A DNA stretch of 64,000 nt from Borreliella yangtzensis (GTDB lineage: Bacteria > Spirochaetota > Spirochaetia > Borreliales > Borreliaceae). Below, piece after piece: positions 26,848 to 36,408 of this stretch (within the stretch, counting starts at the first letter, position 1; each line of letters opens with the position of its first letter). Below the pieces are notes generated by a model. That model did no database searches. It was not told where the DNA came from and worked only from the letters and a program-made list of their open reading frames with translations. The stretch is taken from NCBI RefSeq assembly GCF_014201775.1, contig NZ_JACHFG010000002.1, positions 283,454 through 347,453 of the forward strand, read 5' to 3'. The position numbers were made by a program, and so were the translations under genes.

Positions 26848-28503
26848 ATGGAAAATCAAAAAGATTTACAAGAAAATTATTTGAAAGTACTTGAAAGAGT
26901 AGAGCTTGGAAGTCGTGTTTCTGGTACTATTGTTAATATTATGAAGGATTATGTTCTAGTAGATATTGGGTATAAATCAGAAGGCTTTATCAAGATTGAA
27001 GAATTTGAAAATATTCCCAAAATTGGTGATAAACTTGAAGCAATTGTTGTAAGAATAGGTGGAGAATTAGGTCTGATTTTAAGCGTTGAAAAGCTTGAGT
27101 CTTTAAATTTTCAAGATAAAGTAAATGAATATATTCAAAATAAAAAAATAATCAAAGGTAAAGTTTTGGCTGAACTTTCAAATGGTTATAGGATTCAAAT
27201 TAATGAAAATGTTTCTGGCTTTATGCCTTTTTATTTAAGCTCTAAATCAAAGGATGAGAAATTAAAAAGAGGTCTTATTGTTGAATTTTATATTCTTGAA
27301 GCAAGTGAAGCGGATGGTTTGAGACTTATTCTTGATAGGCGCACTTTAGAAAGAGAAAGAGAGCTTGCTAAGAAAATAGAGCTAGTAAGTTCTTACAATG
27401 AAGAAGATGTGGTTGATGGCGTAGTTGAGCGTATTACAGAATATGGTGCGATTGTAAAAATTAAAAATTTTGTTACAGGAATTTTACATAAAAGAAATAT
27501 TGCCTTTAATCAAGTTGAAAATATTGAAGATTTTGTTAGAGTTGGTGATAAGTTAAAGTTAAAAATTATTAAAATAAATCCACAAACAGGCAAAATGGAA
27601 TTATCCCTTAAAGCCTTAAAAGCAAATCCTTGGGATTCTGTAGATGCTAAATATAAAATTGATAGCATTGTAAAAGGGAAAGTTGTAAAAATTTTACCTT
27701 TTGGAGCTGTTGTTGAACTTGACAGTGAATTGTCAGGGTTTTTACATATAAGTAATTTTTCTTGGATAAGAGTAATAAAGAGTCCTCAAGAATTAATAAA
27801 GCTTGGTCAGATAGTAGAAGTTAAGATTTTAGAGATAGACAAAGAAAATCAAAAAATATCATTGGGTATTAAACAGATCAATGAAAATCCTTGGGATAGA
27901 TTAAATGAGAAATATCCTATTGGAAAGGTTATCCAAGGTGTTGTTACTAATATTACAAAAACGGGTGCTTTTGTAAATATTGAAGAAGGTATAGATGCTT
28001 ATGTGAGTAAGTTTGATATTTCTTGGCTTGAAGAGATTGATCCTGAAGAATATTTTAAGATAGGCGATTTAGTGAATGGGAAAGTACTTGAGGTTGACAG
28101 ACGCAAGAGAAATGTTAGATTAGGAATTAAGCAGTTAGAAGAGAGCCCTTGGGAAGATTTTTCTAAAAGCTATAAAAAAGGCGATGCTATTGAGGTTGAG
28201 ATTGTAGAAAAAAAATCAAAAGGCTTTCAGGTAAAAGTTTATAATAAAATAATGGGTTTTATTAGCAAAATTCAACTAGGAGATACAAAAGAATCTAGTT
28301 TGGAAACTTTTGAAAAATTAAACATTGGAGATAAGCTTAAAGTGGTAATAACAAGTATTGATTCTAAAGACAGATCGGTATTGCTTTCTTATAGGGAGTA
28401 TGAAAATCAAAGATCAAGAGAAGAGATTTCTTCTTATTTATTTAAGGGCAATGATGAGGAATCTTATAAGCCATTTGAAAATTTGTTAAAGAGGGATGAA
28501 TAA
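26848..28503 (+). CDS. rpsA: Ribosomal protein S1
   Basis: mRNA-binding protein of the 30S subunit. 551 residues with about six S1 OB-fold repeats; the clearest are at about 190-260 (GVVERITEYGAIVKIKNFVTG), 275-345 (GKVVKILPFGAVVELDSELSGF) and 360-430 (GVVTNITKTGAFVNIEEGIDA). Linkers end in NPWD or SPWE as is typical. The ATG at 26848 was chosen over GTG at 26842 because AGAGAGGTGA immediately precedes it. Its TAA overlaps the next ATG as TAATG. Confidence 0.95.
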   Translation: MENQKDLQENYLKVLERVELGSRVSGTIVNIMKDYVLVDIGYKSEGFIKIEEFENIPKIGDKLEAIVVRIGGELGLILSVEKLESLNFQDKVNEYIQNKKIIKGKVLAELSNGYRIQINENVSGFMPFYLSSKSKDEKLKRGLIVEFYILEASEADGLRLILDRRTLERERELAKKIELVSSYNEEDVVDGVVERITEYGAIVKIKNFVTGILHKRNIAFNQVENIEDFVRVGDKLKLKIIKINPQTGKMELSLKALKANPWDSVDAKYKIDSIVKGKVVKILPFGAVVELDSELSGFLHISNFSWIRVIKSPQELIKLGQIVEVKILEIDKENQKISLGIKQINENPWDRLNEKYPIGKVIQGVVTNITKTGAFVNIEEGIDAYVSKFDISWLEEIDPEEYFKIGDLVNGKVLEVDRRKRNVRLGIKQLEESPWEDFSKSYKKGDAIEVEIVEKKSKGFQVKVYNKIMGFISKIQLGDTKESSLETFEKLNIGDKLKVVITSIDSKDRSVLLSYREYENQRSREEISSYLFKGNDEESYKPFENLLKRDE

Positions 28504-29111
28504 TGGCTAAGAATGGTCTTTTAGTTTTTTTTATTGCGGTTATTTTTGTCTTTTTATCTATTGTTGTTTTTTATAATTCTTTAGGCAAAGATTATGTAAA
28601 GAGTGGTGGAGAAATAGTAGAAAATCTTGAAAAGGATTTAAATGACTATTTAAGAGAAAATGATGCTAAAGAGAGAGAAAAAATATCTTTTAAGATAAGT
28701 GAACTTATTTCAAAGGAAAAAGAAATTTCATCTTATTTTATTTCAAGGTTTTATTTAGCTAGAGCTATTTACTTGCAAAGTCAATCACAGTATGATGATG
28801 CTATTAAAGATTTGGATATTGTTATTAAGGCAAAAGGTATTGAAAGCGAAATTGCTTTTATTAATAAAGCTGCAGTTTATGAAAAAATGGGATTAAAAGA
28901 AGACGCTTTATTGGTTTATGAGGATCTTATTAATAGAACTAGTTTAGGGTTTTTAAAGGTGAGAGCTCTTTTGAGTAAGGCAGTATTGATAGAGGAAAAA
29001 GATAAAGACCTTGCTTTAAAAGTGTATGAGGAGATTATTAAGTTTCCTTATGAAAATAATTTATATATAAATATAGCAAATAATAAAATTTTAGAACTTA
29101 AGCAAAATTAA
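28503..29111 (+). CDS. Membrane-anchored TPR protein (hypothetical)
   Basis: 202 residues. An N-terminal hydrophobic anchor (about 5-25, LLVFFIAVIFVFLSIVVFY) is followed by a periplasm-facing region with TPR-like helices: FYLARAIYLQSQSQYDDAIKDLD (about 80-102) and AAVYEKMGLKEDALLVYEDL (about 121-140). It resembles the YfgM/TolA-associated type of small anchored TPR proteins in plan, but no specific family was identified. Start overlaps the rpsA stop by one base. Confidence 0.8.
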   Translation: MAKNGLLVFFIAVIFVFLSIVVFYNSLGKDYVKSGGEIVENLEKDLNDYLRENDAKEREKISFKISELISKEKEISSYFISRFYLARAIYLQSQSQYDDAIKDLDIVIKAKGIESEIAFINKAAVYEKMGLKEDALLVYEDLINRTSLGFLKVRALLSKAVLIEEKDKDLALKVYEEIIKFPYENNLYINIANNKILELKQN

Positions 29112-29138
29112 TTTGTATTTTTTGAGGGAGGTTTTATA

Positions 29139-29894
29139 ATTCTTTTTATCTTATATCTTGTATTTTGTCTAGGGTTTTTTGGGTGTGGTCTTGATAATAT
29201 TTTAATACTTCCTTCGCCAGAAAAGATCGATAATCGAATTTCTAGAGATTCAGTAGCTTTTTTTTTGCCAGCAGATTATTTTTCTAATCAAGTAGCTGAG
29301 AAGCTAAGGGGTTTTGATATATATTACAAGTTTTATCCAGAAGGTGCTAATTATCATATAAGTAGTTTTCGAAAAAGTGTAGAAAAAGATTTTGAAGCCT
29401 TAAAGGGTGTTTTTGACAATGTTAGTGAATTTAATAATAGGGGATTTTATAAAATAAATTTAAGCTCTAATATTTATTCGGGCAAACCTGTTTTTAAATT
29501 AAATAAAGAGTGGGTCAATAACAAATTGTCCTTATATTTTGAAATAAATTTTGGAGAATTAAGAAAAGATGTTCCTGGTGAGGCTTTTATTATTGTAAGA
29601 AATGGAAATACTTCTTCATCTCCCGTGATTCTTGAGAAGCAAAACATATATAGATCCTACATTGACAAAGGGGAGTATATAGGTTTTTCAAAAGCTATTA
29701 AAAAGTCTAATTTTTTAGACAAAGACAAAAGACCAATCGATCTAAAGCATATAAATGACGATTTTTTTACAAGAGATATTGCTCCCAAATATAACTTGGC
29801 AATTTTTGTTATGGGTGTAGGCAGTATTGTTGACGATGCTTACACCGTTCTTATCGATCTTGGGGATTTATCGGGATTTAGTTTATCTGATTAG
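29139..29894 (+). CDS. Putative lipoprotein (hypothetical), start codon unusual
   Basis: The first standard start in frame is TTG at 29265, giving 209 residues, but the frame is open back to 29112 and encodes a hydrophobic segment ILFILYLVFCLGFFGC that ends in a lipobox-like FFGC. GAGGGAGG at 29124-29131 lies 7 bases before ATT (29139) and 4 before ATA (29136). I infer a non-standard start at one of these and a product of about 251 residues lipidated on that Cys. The n-region would lack a positive charge, which weakens the case. The mature part has no motif I know. A small membrane-protein gene follows. Confidence 0.65.
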   Translation: MLFILYLVFCLGFFGCGLDNILILPSPEKIDNRISRDSVAFFLPADYFSNQVAEKLRGFDIYYKFYPEGANYHISSFRKSVEKDFEALKGVFDNVSEFNNRGFYKINLSSNIYSGKPVFKLNKEWVNNKLSLYFEINFGELRKDVPGEAFIIVRNGNTSSSPVILEKQNIYRSYIDKGEYIGFSKAIKKSNFLDKDKRPIDLKHINDDFFTRDIAPKYNLAIFVMGVGSIVDDAYTVLIDLGDLSGFSLSD

Positions 29895-29913
29895 TTGGTT
29901 TTAAGGAGTAATT

Positions 29914-30192
29914 ATGATGGTATTTTTTTCTCATTTGATTTTAACAAACATTGTTGTTTCTTTTTTAGTAAGCTTTTTTGTTATGTTTTTAAACATATTG
30001 AATTTTAAGTTTATAGTAGTTTATTTAATAAGTTTTTTAGGTGGTATTGTATTTTTATTTTTTATTCCTTTTTTCTATTCTGATTATTATGAAAGGCAAA
30101 TAGATCTAGTTCTTTATTTATTTCCTATTTTAGGTTCAGTTGTTTTAATAAGTTTAATTAAATTCTCTGAAAGAAATAAGAACGATTTATAA
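29914..30192 (+). CDS. Small membrane protein (hypothetical)
   Basis: 92 residues, almost entirely three hydrophobic segments (about 5-30, 32-55, 62-83) with a charged C-terminal tail (KFSERNKNDL). AAGGAG precedes the ATG. It is likely cotranscribed with the putative lipoprotein upstream, as only 19 bases separate them. Family not recognised. Confidence 0.7.
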   Translation: MMVFFSHLILTNIVVSFLVSFFVMFLNILNFKFIVVYLISFLGGIVFLFFIPFFYSDYYERQIDLVLYLFPILGSVVLISLIKFSERNKNDL

Positions 30193-30357
30193 AGAATGAT
30201 TTTAAAAAGAACTAGGCATAGTTAGATATCAACTTAGCTTTTAATAATTTTTAATTAATGTGGTTTGTTATTAATTTTATTAAAGAGAAAGATGTTTGTT
30301 TTGACTTGGTGGACTTATTAATTGGATTATTTTATTATATTCTTATAAAAGAGAGTG

Positions 30358-30363
30358 TATAAT
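30358..30363 (+). promoter_or_regulatory. -10 box of the rpsB operon promoter
   Basis: TATAAT preceded by GTG. The -35 region at about 30335-30341 is weak. The predicted start of transcription near 30370 or slightly before would place the hairpin described next at the 5' end of the mRNA. Confidence 0.5.
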
Positions 30364-30400
30364 TTCTCCGCTATGTGTTGTCATAGTGAGTAAAAGAGAA
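30364..30400 (+). ncRNA. Structured leader of rpsB (possible S2 autoregulatory element)
   Basis: Two stacked helices can form. The outer one pairs TTCTC (30364-30368) with GAGAA (30396-30400). The inner one pairs CGCTATG (30369-30375) with CATAGTG (30382-30388, one G-U pair) around a TGTTGT loop; bases 30389-30395 bulge. S2 represses its own operon in other bacteria through leader RNA; that this element does so is inference. Confidence 0.4.
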
Positions 30401-30418
30401 GGATAATAGGAGGTTGAT

Positions 30419-31207
30419 TTGGCAATTATTACGATGAAGAGCTTATTGGAAGCTGGGGTACATTTTGGCCATCAGGTAAAAAGGCTTGATCCTAGAATGA
30501 AAAGATTTATTTTTTCCGAGAGGAATGAAATACATATTTTAGATCTTCAAAAGACTTTGCAAGGAATTAAAGATTCTTACGAGCTTGTTCAAAGCGTGAT
30601 AAAGGATGGTAAAAAGGTGCTTTTTGTTGGAACCAAAAAGCAAGCTAGTGAGATAATTGAACAAGAAGCAAGAAGAAGTGATATGCCATATGTTAACAAT
30701 AGATGGCTTGGGGGCATGCTTTCTAATTTTAATACAATTAGAAAATCTGTTCAAAAATTAAAAAAGCTAGAAAAGATGGAGGTTGATGGAACTTTTGATA
30801 TGATAAGTAAGAAAGAGATTTCACAACTCAATCGTGAAAAATTAAAATTAGCTAAAAATTTAACAGGTATCAAAGACATGGAAACACTGCCGGGTGCTAT
30901 TTTTATTATTGATCCTAAGCGAGAACAAATAGCTATTAATGAGGCTAGAAAATTAAAAATTCCTATTATTTCTGTGGTTGATACAAATTGTAATCCAGAT
31001 GTTATTGATTGCCCAATCCCTGGCAATGATGATGCTATTCGTTCTGTTGCTTTGTTTACCAAAATAATATCTGATGCTATTTTGGAAAGTGATAAAGAGG
31101 TCGGTATTCAAATAATTGAAAATTTGAATGAAGAAGATTTGATGAAAGAAATTGAAATTAAAAATGATAAAAGTGATTCTATTGAAAAGGGGGAAAATAA
31201 TTTATGA
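30419..31207 (+). CDS. rpsB: Ribosomal protein S2
   Basis: 30S subunit protein, needed for S1 docking. 262 residues with typical start [19 protein letters not shown] and the segments [13 protein letters not shown] and [21 protein letters not shown]. The TTG start at 30419 has AGGAGG at 30408-30413. The C-terminal 30 residues are an acidic/lysine-rich tail. Its stop overlaps the tsf start as ATGA; rpsB-tsf-frr-uppS-cdsA-rseP is a conserved cluster. Confidence 0.97.
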   Translation: MAIITMKSLLEAGVHFGHQVKRLDPRMKRFIFSERNEIHILDLQKTLQGIKDSYELVQSVIKDGKKVLFVGTKKQASEIIEQEARRSDMPYVNNRWLGGMLSNFNTIRKSVQKLKKLEKMEVDGTFDMISKKEISQLNREKLKLAKNLTGIKDMETLPGAIFIIDPKREQIAINEARKLKIPIISVVDTNCNPDVIDCPIPGNDDAIRSVALFTKIISDAILESDKEVGIQIIENLNEEDLMKEIEIKNDKSDSIEKGENNL

Positions 31208-32043
31208 TCATTATTAGTCCTCAAGATGTAAAAAAGCTTAGAGAAGAAACTAATGCTGGTTTTGGAGATTGTAAAAAAGCGTTGTCTTCTGCTGGTGGAG
31301 ACTTTGAATTGGCTAAAAAAAAACTTAGAGAAATGGGAATTGCATCTGCTGAGAAAAGACTTGATCGAGATGCAAAAGAAGGCAGAGTATTCTCGTATTC
31401 AAGCAATATTCATGCTGGGCTTTTACTTGTTTCTTGTGAAACAGACTTTGTTGCTTTAAATCATAATTTTGTTAATTTGGGAAATTCTTTAATTAAAGAA
31501 TTGGTAGAGAGCGGAAGAAATTCTTTAACTACTTCTCAAGAGTCAGAGCTTAAAAATTTAGCAGCTACTATAAAAGAAAATATTCAGGTTAAAAAAATTT
31601 TTATTACCGAAATTCAATCTAATGAATTTGTAAAAATTTATTTGCATGGTGAACAATCTAAGATAGGTGTTTTAGTTAAATTTAAAGTAGATGATTTTTC
31701 TAAAACTGAAGATAAAATGTTGCAAAATTTTGCTATGGATTTAGCGTTGCATGTGGCTGCGTTTGCTCCTATTTATTTGAGAAATGATGATGTTTGTCCA
31801 AATTATATTAAAGAGCAAGAAGAGATATTTGCTAAACAATTAGAATTTAGTGGTAAGTCAGAAAGCATAGTCAAAGGTATAGTTGCGGGAAAAATAAAAA
31901 AACATCTTGCTGAAATTTCTCTTCTTGAACAAAGTTTTGTCAAAAATGATAAAATCACCGTTAGGGAAATGTTGGAAGAAATTTCAAAAGCAATTTCAAG
32001 CAAGGTAGAAATAGTTGAGTTTAAATATTTAAGAATAGGGTAG
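31204..32043 (+). CDS. tsf: Translation elongation factor Ts
   Basis: Guanine nucleotide exchange factor for EF-Tu. 279 residues with N-terminal UBA-like domain ([19 protein letters not shown], about 8-26), the EF-Tu contact region, and the segment [13 protein letters not shown] (about 70-82). Start ATG overlaps the rpsB stop by four bases. Confidence 0.96.
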   Translation: MIIISPQDVKKLREETNAGFGDCKKALSSAGGDFELAKKKLREMGIASAEKRLDRDAKEGRVFSYSSNIHAGLLLVSCETDFVALNHNFVNLGNSLIKELVESGRNSLTTSQESELKNLAATIKENIQVKKIFITEIQSNEFVKIYLHGEQSKIGVLVKFKVDDFSKTEDKMLQNFAMDLALHVAAFAPIYLRNDDVCPNYIKEQEEIFAKQLEFSGKSESIVKGIVAGKIKKHLAEISLLEQSFVKNDKITVREMLEEISKAISSKVEIVEFKYLRIG

Positions 32044-32083
32044 ATAATGATGTATTGCTTTTTATCAGCAAGGGGGAGTTTAT

Positions 32084-32638
32084 ATGGAAGATTATAAGGC
32101 TTTTCTAGATGAAAAGATGAGCAAGGTTCTTTTATCGCTTGATAATGAATATAAAACTTTAAGAACAGGCAGAATTAGTAGTAATATTTTTGATAAAATT
32201 TTTATTCAATACCATGGCCAAAGAACGCCTATAACTCAGGTGTCAAGTATTAGAATTCCTGAAGCAAGGCTTGTTGTTATTCAACCTTGGGATAAAAGTA
32301 TCTTAAATAAGATAGAGCAAGCCATACTTAATTCTGACCTTTCTATGAACCCCTCAAGTGATGGTTCGGTTATTAGAATCAAGGTTCCAGCTTTAACTAG
32401 TGAAAGACGGCAAGATATTGTAAAGCATGCTAAAAAAATAGCGGAGGAACATAAAATTTCAACTAGAAATATACGACAGGATTTAAACAATAAGGTTAAA
32501 AAACAAGAAAAAGAATCAGAAATCACAGAGGATAGTTTAAAAAGAATTTTAGACGATATTCAGAAATCCACAGATATTTATATTAAAAAGATAGATACGA
32601 TTTTAGAATCTAAAATTCAAGAAATAATGGAAGTTTAA
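32084..32638 (+). CDS. frr: Ribosome recycling factor
   Basis: With EF-G splits the post-termination ribosome. 184 residues, family length, all of it the RRF three-helix bundle plus small beta domain: '[20 protein letters not shown]' (about 26-45), '[14 protein letters not shown]' and the C-terminal helix '[21 protein letters not shown]'. Ribosome site AGGGGG upstream. Confidence 0.96.
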   Translation: MEDYKAFLDEKMSKVLLSLDNEYKTLRTGRISSNIFDKIFIQYHGQRTPITQVSSIRIPEARLVVIQPWDKSILNKIEQAILNSDLSMNPSSDGSVIRIKVPALTSERRQDIVKHAKKIAEEHKISTRNIRQDLNNKVKKQEKESEITEDSLKRILDDIQKSTDIYIKKIDTILESKIQEIMEV

Positions 32639-32642
32639 AACC

Positions 32643-33335
32643 ATGAATAAAAATTCTCTTCCAAGGCATGTTGGAATCATCATGGATGGCAATAGAAGAT
32701 GGGCTTTAGGTAAGGGATTGTCCTTTTTGGAGGGTTATAAAGAAGGTCTTAAAAGAGCAAAAGAAATAGTTAAGCATTCTTTAAAGGTCGGTATCAAATA
32801 TTTATCCCTTTATGTATTTTCTACTGAAAATTGGAAAAGGGATGATTGTGAAATAGAAAAGTTAATGTTTTTAATTGCTAGCTATTTGAGGGCTGAATTT
32901 AATTTTTATAAAAAAAATGGGATAAAAATAATAGTTTCAGGAGATATTGAGTCTTTAAGTGAAGAAGTGAAAAGTTCTATAAAAGATTCTACTAGTTTTT
33001 CTAAAAATTTTAGCAACCTTATTTTAAATTTAGCAATCAATTATGGGGGACGCAATGAAATACTTAGAGCTGTTAGAAAATTTGTTTCAAGCGATTTTGA
33101 TTTAGAGTCTTTAGATGAGAATGCTTTTTCCAGTTTTTTGGATAATCCAGAATTGCCCGACCTTGATCTTTTAATACGTACAGGTGGAAATATTAGAATA
33201 AGTAATTTTTTCTTATGGAGGATCGCTTATTCTGAATTAATTTTTTCAAATGTTTTGTGGCCTGAATATTATGGCAATAGATATGGTAAGGATTTGGAAT
33301 GTTTTCAATTTAGGATAAGAAATTTTGGGAGATGA
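32643..33335 (+). CDS. uppS: Isoprenyl (undecaprenyl) diphosphate synthase
   Basis: Builds the C55 carrier lipid for peptidoglycan by cis-condensation of isopentenyl diphosphate. 230 residues. Catalytic Asp lies in [13 protein letters not shown] (about 8-20); the product-site motif [23 protein letters not shown]...LWPEY (about 178-210) is split across 33180-33280 and intact. It begins 4 bases after frr and ends just before cdsA, with the cdsA ribosome site inside its last codons. Confidence 0.95.
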   Translation: MNKNSLPRHVGIIMDGNRRWALGKGLSFLEGYKEGLKRAKEIVKHSLKVGIKYLSLYVFSTENWKRDDCEIEKLMFLIASYLRAEFNFYKKNGIKIIVSGDIESLSEEVKSSIKDSTSFSKNFSNLILNLAINYGGRNEILRAVRKFVSSDFDLESLDENAFSSFLDNPELPDLDLLIRTGGNIRISNFFLWRIAYSELIFSNVLWPEYYGNRYGKDLECFQFRIRNFGR

Positions 33336-33339
33336 TTTG

Positions 33340-34182
33340 TTGAGTAAGTTTACTAGATTCACTTTTTTTGCAAGGTTAGGAACATTTTTATTTTTTGTTC
33401 CTTTAATTTTATTTTTAATATTTTTAGATTTTAAAAATTATTTATTTCTTAATGTTTTAATTTTTATATTTAGTGGTTTTGCTGCAAAAGAAGTTAATGA
33501 TTTATTAAGATTTAAATCTTTAGGACTTTCAAGCTTATTATCTTTTTTTTTAGGGCTTGTGCCTCCAATTTTAACGTATATTCATTTTAATGTTTTTTAT
33601 TTGGGCATGAATGTGGTATATTACTTAGTTATAGCGCTGGTGTTTAGCAATTGGATTGTTAATTTGGTGTTTATCAAAGAACATGAGATCGGAAATTTCC
33701 TGTCTCAAGCAACGTCAATACTTTTCATACTTATATATCCTGGTGCATTAATGTCTTTTATAGTTTCTATTACAACTTTACCCAAGGCACCATTTTTAAT
33801 GTTAATACTTTTTGCTATGGTAAGTGGAAACGATACTTTTGCATATCTTTTTGGGTATTTTTTTGGTAAAAACAGTTATCGTCCCACTATTATTAGTCCA
33901 AATAAAACATTAATGGGGTTTTTTGGGGGCATTTTGTTTTCTGTCTTTACTGCTATATTTGCGGTAGTTTTTAGATTAATAAATTTAAGCTATGGAGAAT
34001 CTATTATTTTAGGCATTTTGATTGGAGTTTTCACCATTATTGGTGATTTATTTGAATCTGGATTAAAAAGAAGTGCTGGAGTAAAAGATTCTGGGAAAAT
34101 CATTCCTGGTAGAGGTGGGGCTCTTGATTCGATTGACTCTTTTCTTTTGACGGGTCCCATATTTTATTTATACTTATCTTAG
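33340..34182 (+). CDS. cdsA: Phosphatidate cytidylyltransferase
   Basis: Makes CDP-diacylglycerol from phosphatidic acid and CTP in the inner membrane, the branch point for Borrelia phosphatidylglycerol and phosphatidylcholine. 280 residues with about eight hydrophobic segments. The C-terminal signature (about 241-267) reads GDLFESGLKRSAGVKDSG followed by IIPGRGGALDSIDS. TTG at 33340 (MSKFTRFTFF) is preferred to TTG at 33325 since GGGAG at 33327-33331 sits 8 bases before it. Confidence 0.93.
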   Translation: MSKFTRFTFFARLGTFLFFVPLILFLIFLDFKNYLFLNVLIFIFSGFAAKEVNDLLRFKSLGLSSLLSFFLGLVPPILTYIHFNVFYLGMNVVYYLVIALVFSNWIVNLVFIKEHEIGNFLSQATSILFILIYPGALMSFIVSITTLPKAPFLMLILFAMVSGNDTFAYLFGYFFGKNSYRPTIISPNKTLMGFFGGILFSVFTAIFAVVFRLINLSYGESIILGILIGVFTIIGDLFESGLKRSAGVKDSGKIIPGRGGALDSIDSFLLTGPIFYLYLS

Positions 34183-34200
34183 TGATTTTTGGAGGAAATT

Positions 34201-35502
34201 ATGTATATTCTTTTTAGTGTACTGGCGCTTAGTTTTATAATATTTATTCATGAGCTGGGTCACTTTTTATTTGCCAAACTTTTTAAAGTTAAGGTCGAAG
34301 CTTTTTCTGTGGGTATAGGTCCTAGCATATTAAAGTTTAAAATTAATAATACTGAGTACAGACTTTCTCCAATCCTTTTAGGGGGATATTGCAAACTTAA
34401 AGGATTTGATCATTTAGAAAAAGAACTCAAGGCAAATAAAGAATTAGAAGCGGATAAAGATTCTTTGTTTGGAATTTCACATTTCAAAAAAATTTTAATA
34501 TATTTTGCAGGCCCTCTGTTTAATTTGATTTTTTCATTTATTGTTTTCATTTTTATAAGTATGATGGGTGTTATATATTTTGATAATCCTTCAAAGATTA
34601 ATATTTTAAGTAAAAATTCTTTTTTGAAAGATAAATTTAGAGATGGTGATGTTATATTAAAGGTTAATAATAAAAAAATTGAATATTTCTCTGATTTGAA
34701 AAGTATTATTCCGGAGAAAAAGTCCACAGTTACATTTGATGTTTTAAGGGAAAAAGAAATTATTTCTTTTGAAAAGACTGTTAGTTTGCAAGATTTTTTA
34801 AAAGAAATTGGCCCTTGGATTGACCTTGTGGTATCAGATGTAGTTTTAAATTCCCCTGCTGAGATTGCGGGAATGAAATCGGGTGATCAAATAATTAGTA
34901 TTGATAATATTCTTTTGAAAAATAAGAGAGACTTAGATGATTTGCTTAAGAATTTAAATTCAGATGTTGTGGAGATTAAGTTTGCTAGGAATGGAGAAAT
35001 TTTTTCTTCAAAATTAGTATTTCAGGATAAAAATAAAATTATAGGTATATATTTTTCGCCACCTTTAAAAAGGATAATTAAAGTAGAGAATGTTTCAAGT
35101 GCTGTTAAAAATTCTTTTTTTAAGGTTGTAAGTGCTTTGCAAGATATTTTATATTCTATTTTTTTATTAATAACAAATTTTTTAAATACTTCTAAAAGTG
35201 TATCAGGTCCTGTTGGAATTGTAAGCATTCTCTCTTCATCATATTCTTTAGGGCTATTGTATTGGATTAATAGTATTTCTTTTTTAAGCTTGATTCTTGC
35301 TGGTATGAATTTGTTTTTTATTATAATACCTGTTTTTGATGGAGGGCAAATTTTCATAACCTTTATTGAACTTTTACGTGGGAAAAGATTTAAGGCTAAA
35401 ACCATTTATTCTTTTTATAGCTTTGGTATTTTTTTGGCGCTGTTTCTTTTTGGCTTAGGCCTTTTTAATGATTTGAAGGGTATTTTGCATGTAGTTAATT
35501 AA
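34201..35502 (+). CDS. rseP: Site-2 intramembrane metalloprotease RseP
   Basis: Inner-membrane zinc protease that cleaves membrane-embedded substrates such as anti-sigma factors or leftover signal peptides. 433 residues: HELGH (about 17-21) in the first helix, a PDZ domain (about 195-275) in the periplasmic loop with '[18 protein letters not shown]', GPVGIVSIL, and the second metal-site helix [15 protein letters not shown] (about 372-386). GGAGG at 34190-34194 precedes the ATG at 34201. Its last 8 bases overlap the convergent hemolysin-III-like gene. The substrate in Borrelia is unknown to me. Confidence 0.93.
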   Translation: MYILFSVLALSFIIFIHELGHFLFAKLFKVKVEAFSVGIGPSILKFKINNTEYRLSPILLGGYCKLKGFDHLEKELKANKELEADKDSLFGISHFKKILIYFAGPLFNLIFSFIVFIFISMMGVIYFDNPSKINILSKNSFLKDKFRDGDVILKVNNKKIEYFSDLKSIIPEKKSTVTFDVLREKEIISFEKTVSLQDFLKEIGPWIDLVVSDVVLNSPAEIAGMKSGDQIISIDNILLKNKRDLDDLLKNLNSDVVEIKFARNGEIFSSKLVFQDKNKIIGIYFSPPLKRIIKVENVSSAVKNSFFKVVSALQDILYSIFLLITNFLNTSKSVSGPVGIVSILSSSYSLGLLYWINSISFLSLILAGMNLFFIIIPVFDGGQIFITFIELLRGKRFKAKTIYSFYSFGIFLALFLFGLGLFNDLKGILHVVN

Positions 35503-36199
35503 AATTAGAAATATATTTTAGCATAAGCCAAAAGTGAGATATTGATGCTATTATTATCAATATATGAAATACATCATGCATTTTCATGTTAATTTTTGGA
35601 TTAAATTTTTTACTTAAAATGTATACTATTCCGCCTATTGTATATACAATTCCACCAAAAACTAGCCAAAAAAATCCTCTTCCGTTAAGAGCCTTGTAAA
35701 TAGGTTTAATTTTAAAAATTATAATCCAGCCCATGATTATAAATATAGATCCATTAAACCACCCAGGGCTATTTGTAAATATTGCTTTAAAAATGATTCC
35801 TATTATAGCTAGACCCCACACTATACATAAGATTATTAGTCCTGATTTATTTGGTACAAGAATTGCGCATGCAGGAGTATATGTTCCTGCTATTAGAATA
35901 AATATTGAAATATGATCAAATTTTCTAAATATTTTTTTTATCTTGCTTCCTTTCGGAAATATGTGGTAAAGAGTGCTCATTGCATATAATAGAGTCGTTG
36001 AAAATCCGTAAATAAAGAATACAAGCATATGTAAATCTTTTTTCTTAAGAGCTGATATTGTAATAAGAATTGTTGTTCCAATTATAGACAAAATAATTCC
36101 AAAAAGGTGGGATATAGAGCTGAAAAGTTCATTTTTTGGAATTTTACTTATGTTAACATCACTTAACGAGCAATTTTTAAGTTTGGTTTCTGTAAGCAC
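35495..36199 (-). CDS. Hemolysin III / PAQR family membrane protein
   Basis: 234 residues, seven hydrophobic segments. PAQR motifs present: [15 protein letters not shown] (about 27-41), STLYHIFP (about 76-83) with [19 protein letters not shown] (about 92-110), and [16 protein letters not shown] near the end; the His and Asp/Ser residues form the metal site in the family. Despite the family name, hemolysis is not established; bacterial PAQR members are linked to membrane fluidity. GTG start with GGAGG 7 bases upstream. Confidence 0.88.
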   Translation of the reverse strand: MLTETKLKNCSLSDVNISKIPKNELFSSISHLFGIILSIIGTTILITISALKKKDLHMLVFFIYGFSTTLLYAMSTLYHIFPKGSKIKKIFRKFDHISIFILIAGTYTPACAILVPNKSGLIILCIVWGLAIIGIIFKAIFTNSPGWFNGSIFIIMGWIIIFKIKPIYKALNGRGFFWLVFGGIVYTIGGIVYILSKKFNPKINMKMHDVFHILIIIASISHFWLMLKYISNFN

Positions 36200-36362
36200 A
36201 ATATTGCCTCCGATTAATCTATTTCTATTTATTTATAAAATATATAATACATTACTTTAATTGTAAGTATTTCTCAAGAGTAAATTAAATCTTATATAAT
36301 TTATTAAATTTTTATTATTTGGTTTGTTTCATAAGTAAAGTTTTTTTTTGCAAAAAAAGCTT

Positions 36363-36368
36363 TATAAT
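36363..36368 (+). promoter_or_regulatory. -10 box before the PTS permease gene
   Basis: TATAAT 40 bases before the ATG. The region upstream is a T9 run without a clear -35 box. Confidence 0.45.
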
Positions 36369-36408
36369 AGATAGTGTTTGCTGGAATTAGCATTGGGAGA
36401 GGTTTAGC

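Noticed and set aside
35022-35405. Minus-strand frame of 127 codons within rseP
   Set aside because: Antisense shadow of the PDZ and membrane part of rseP.
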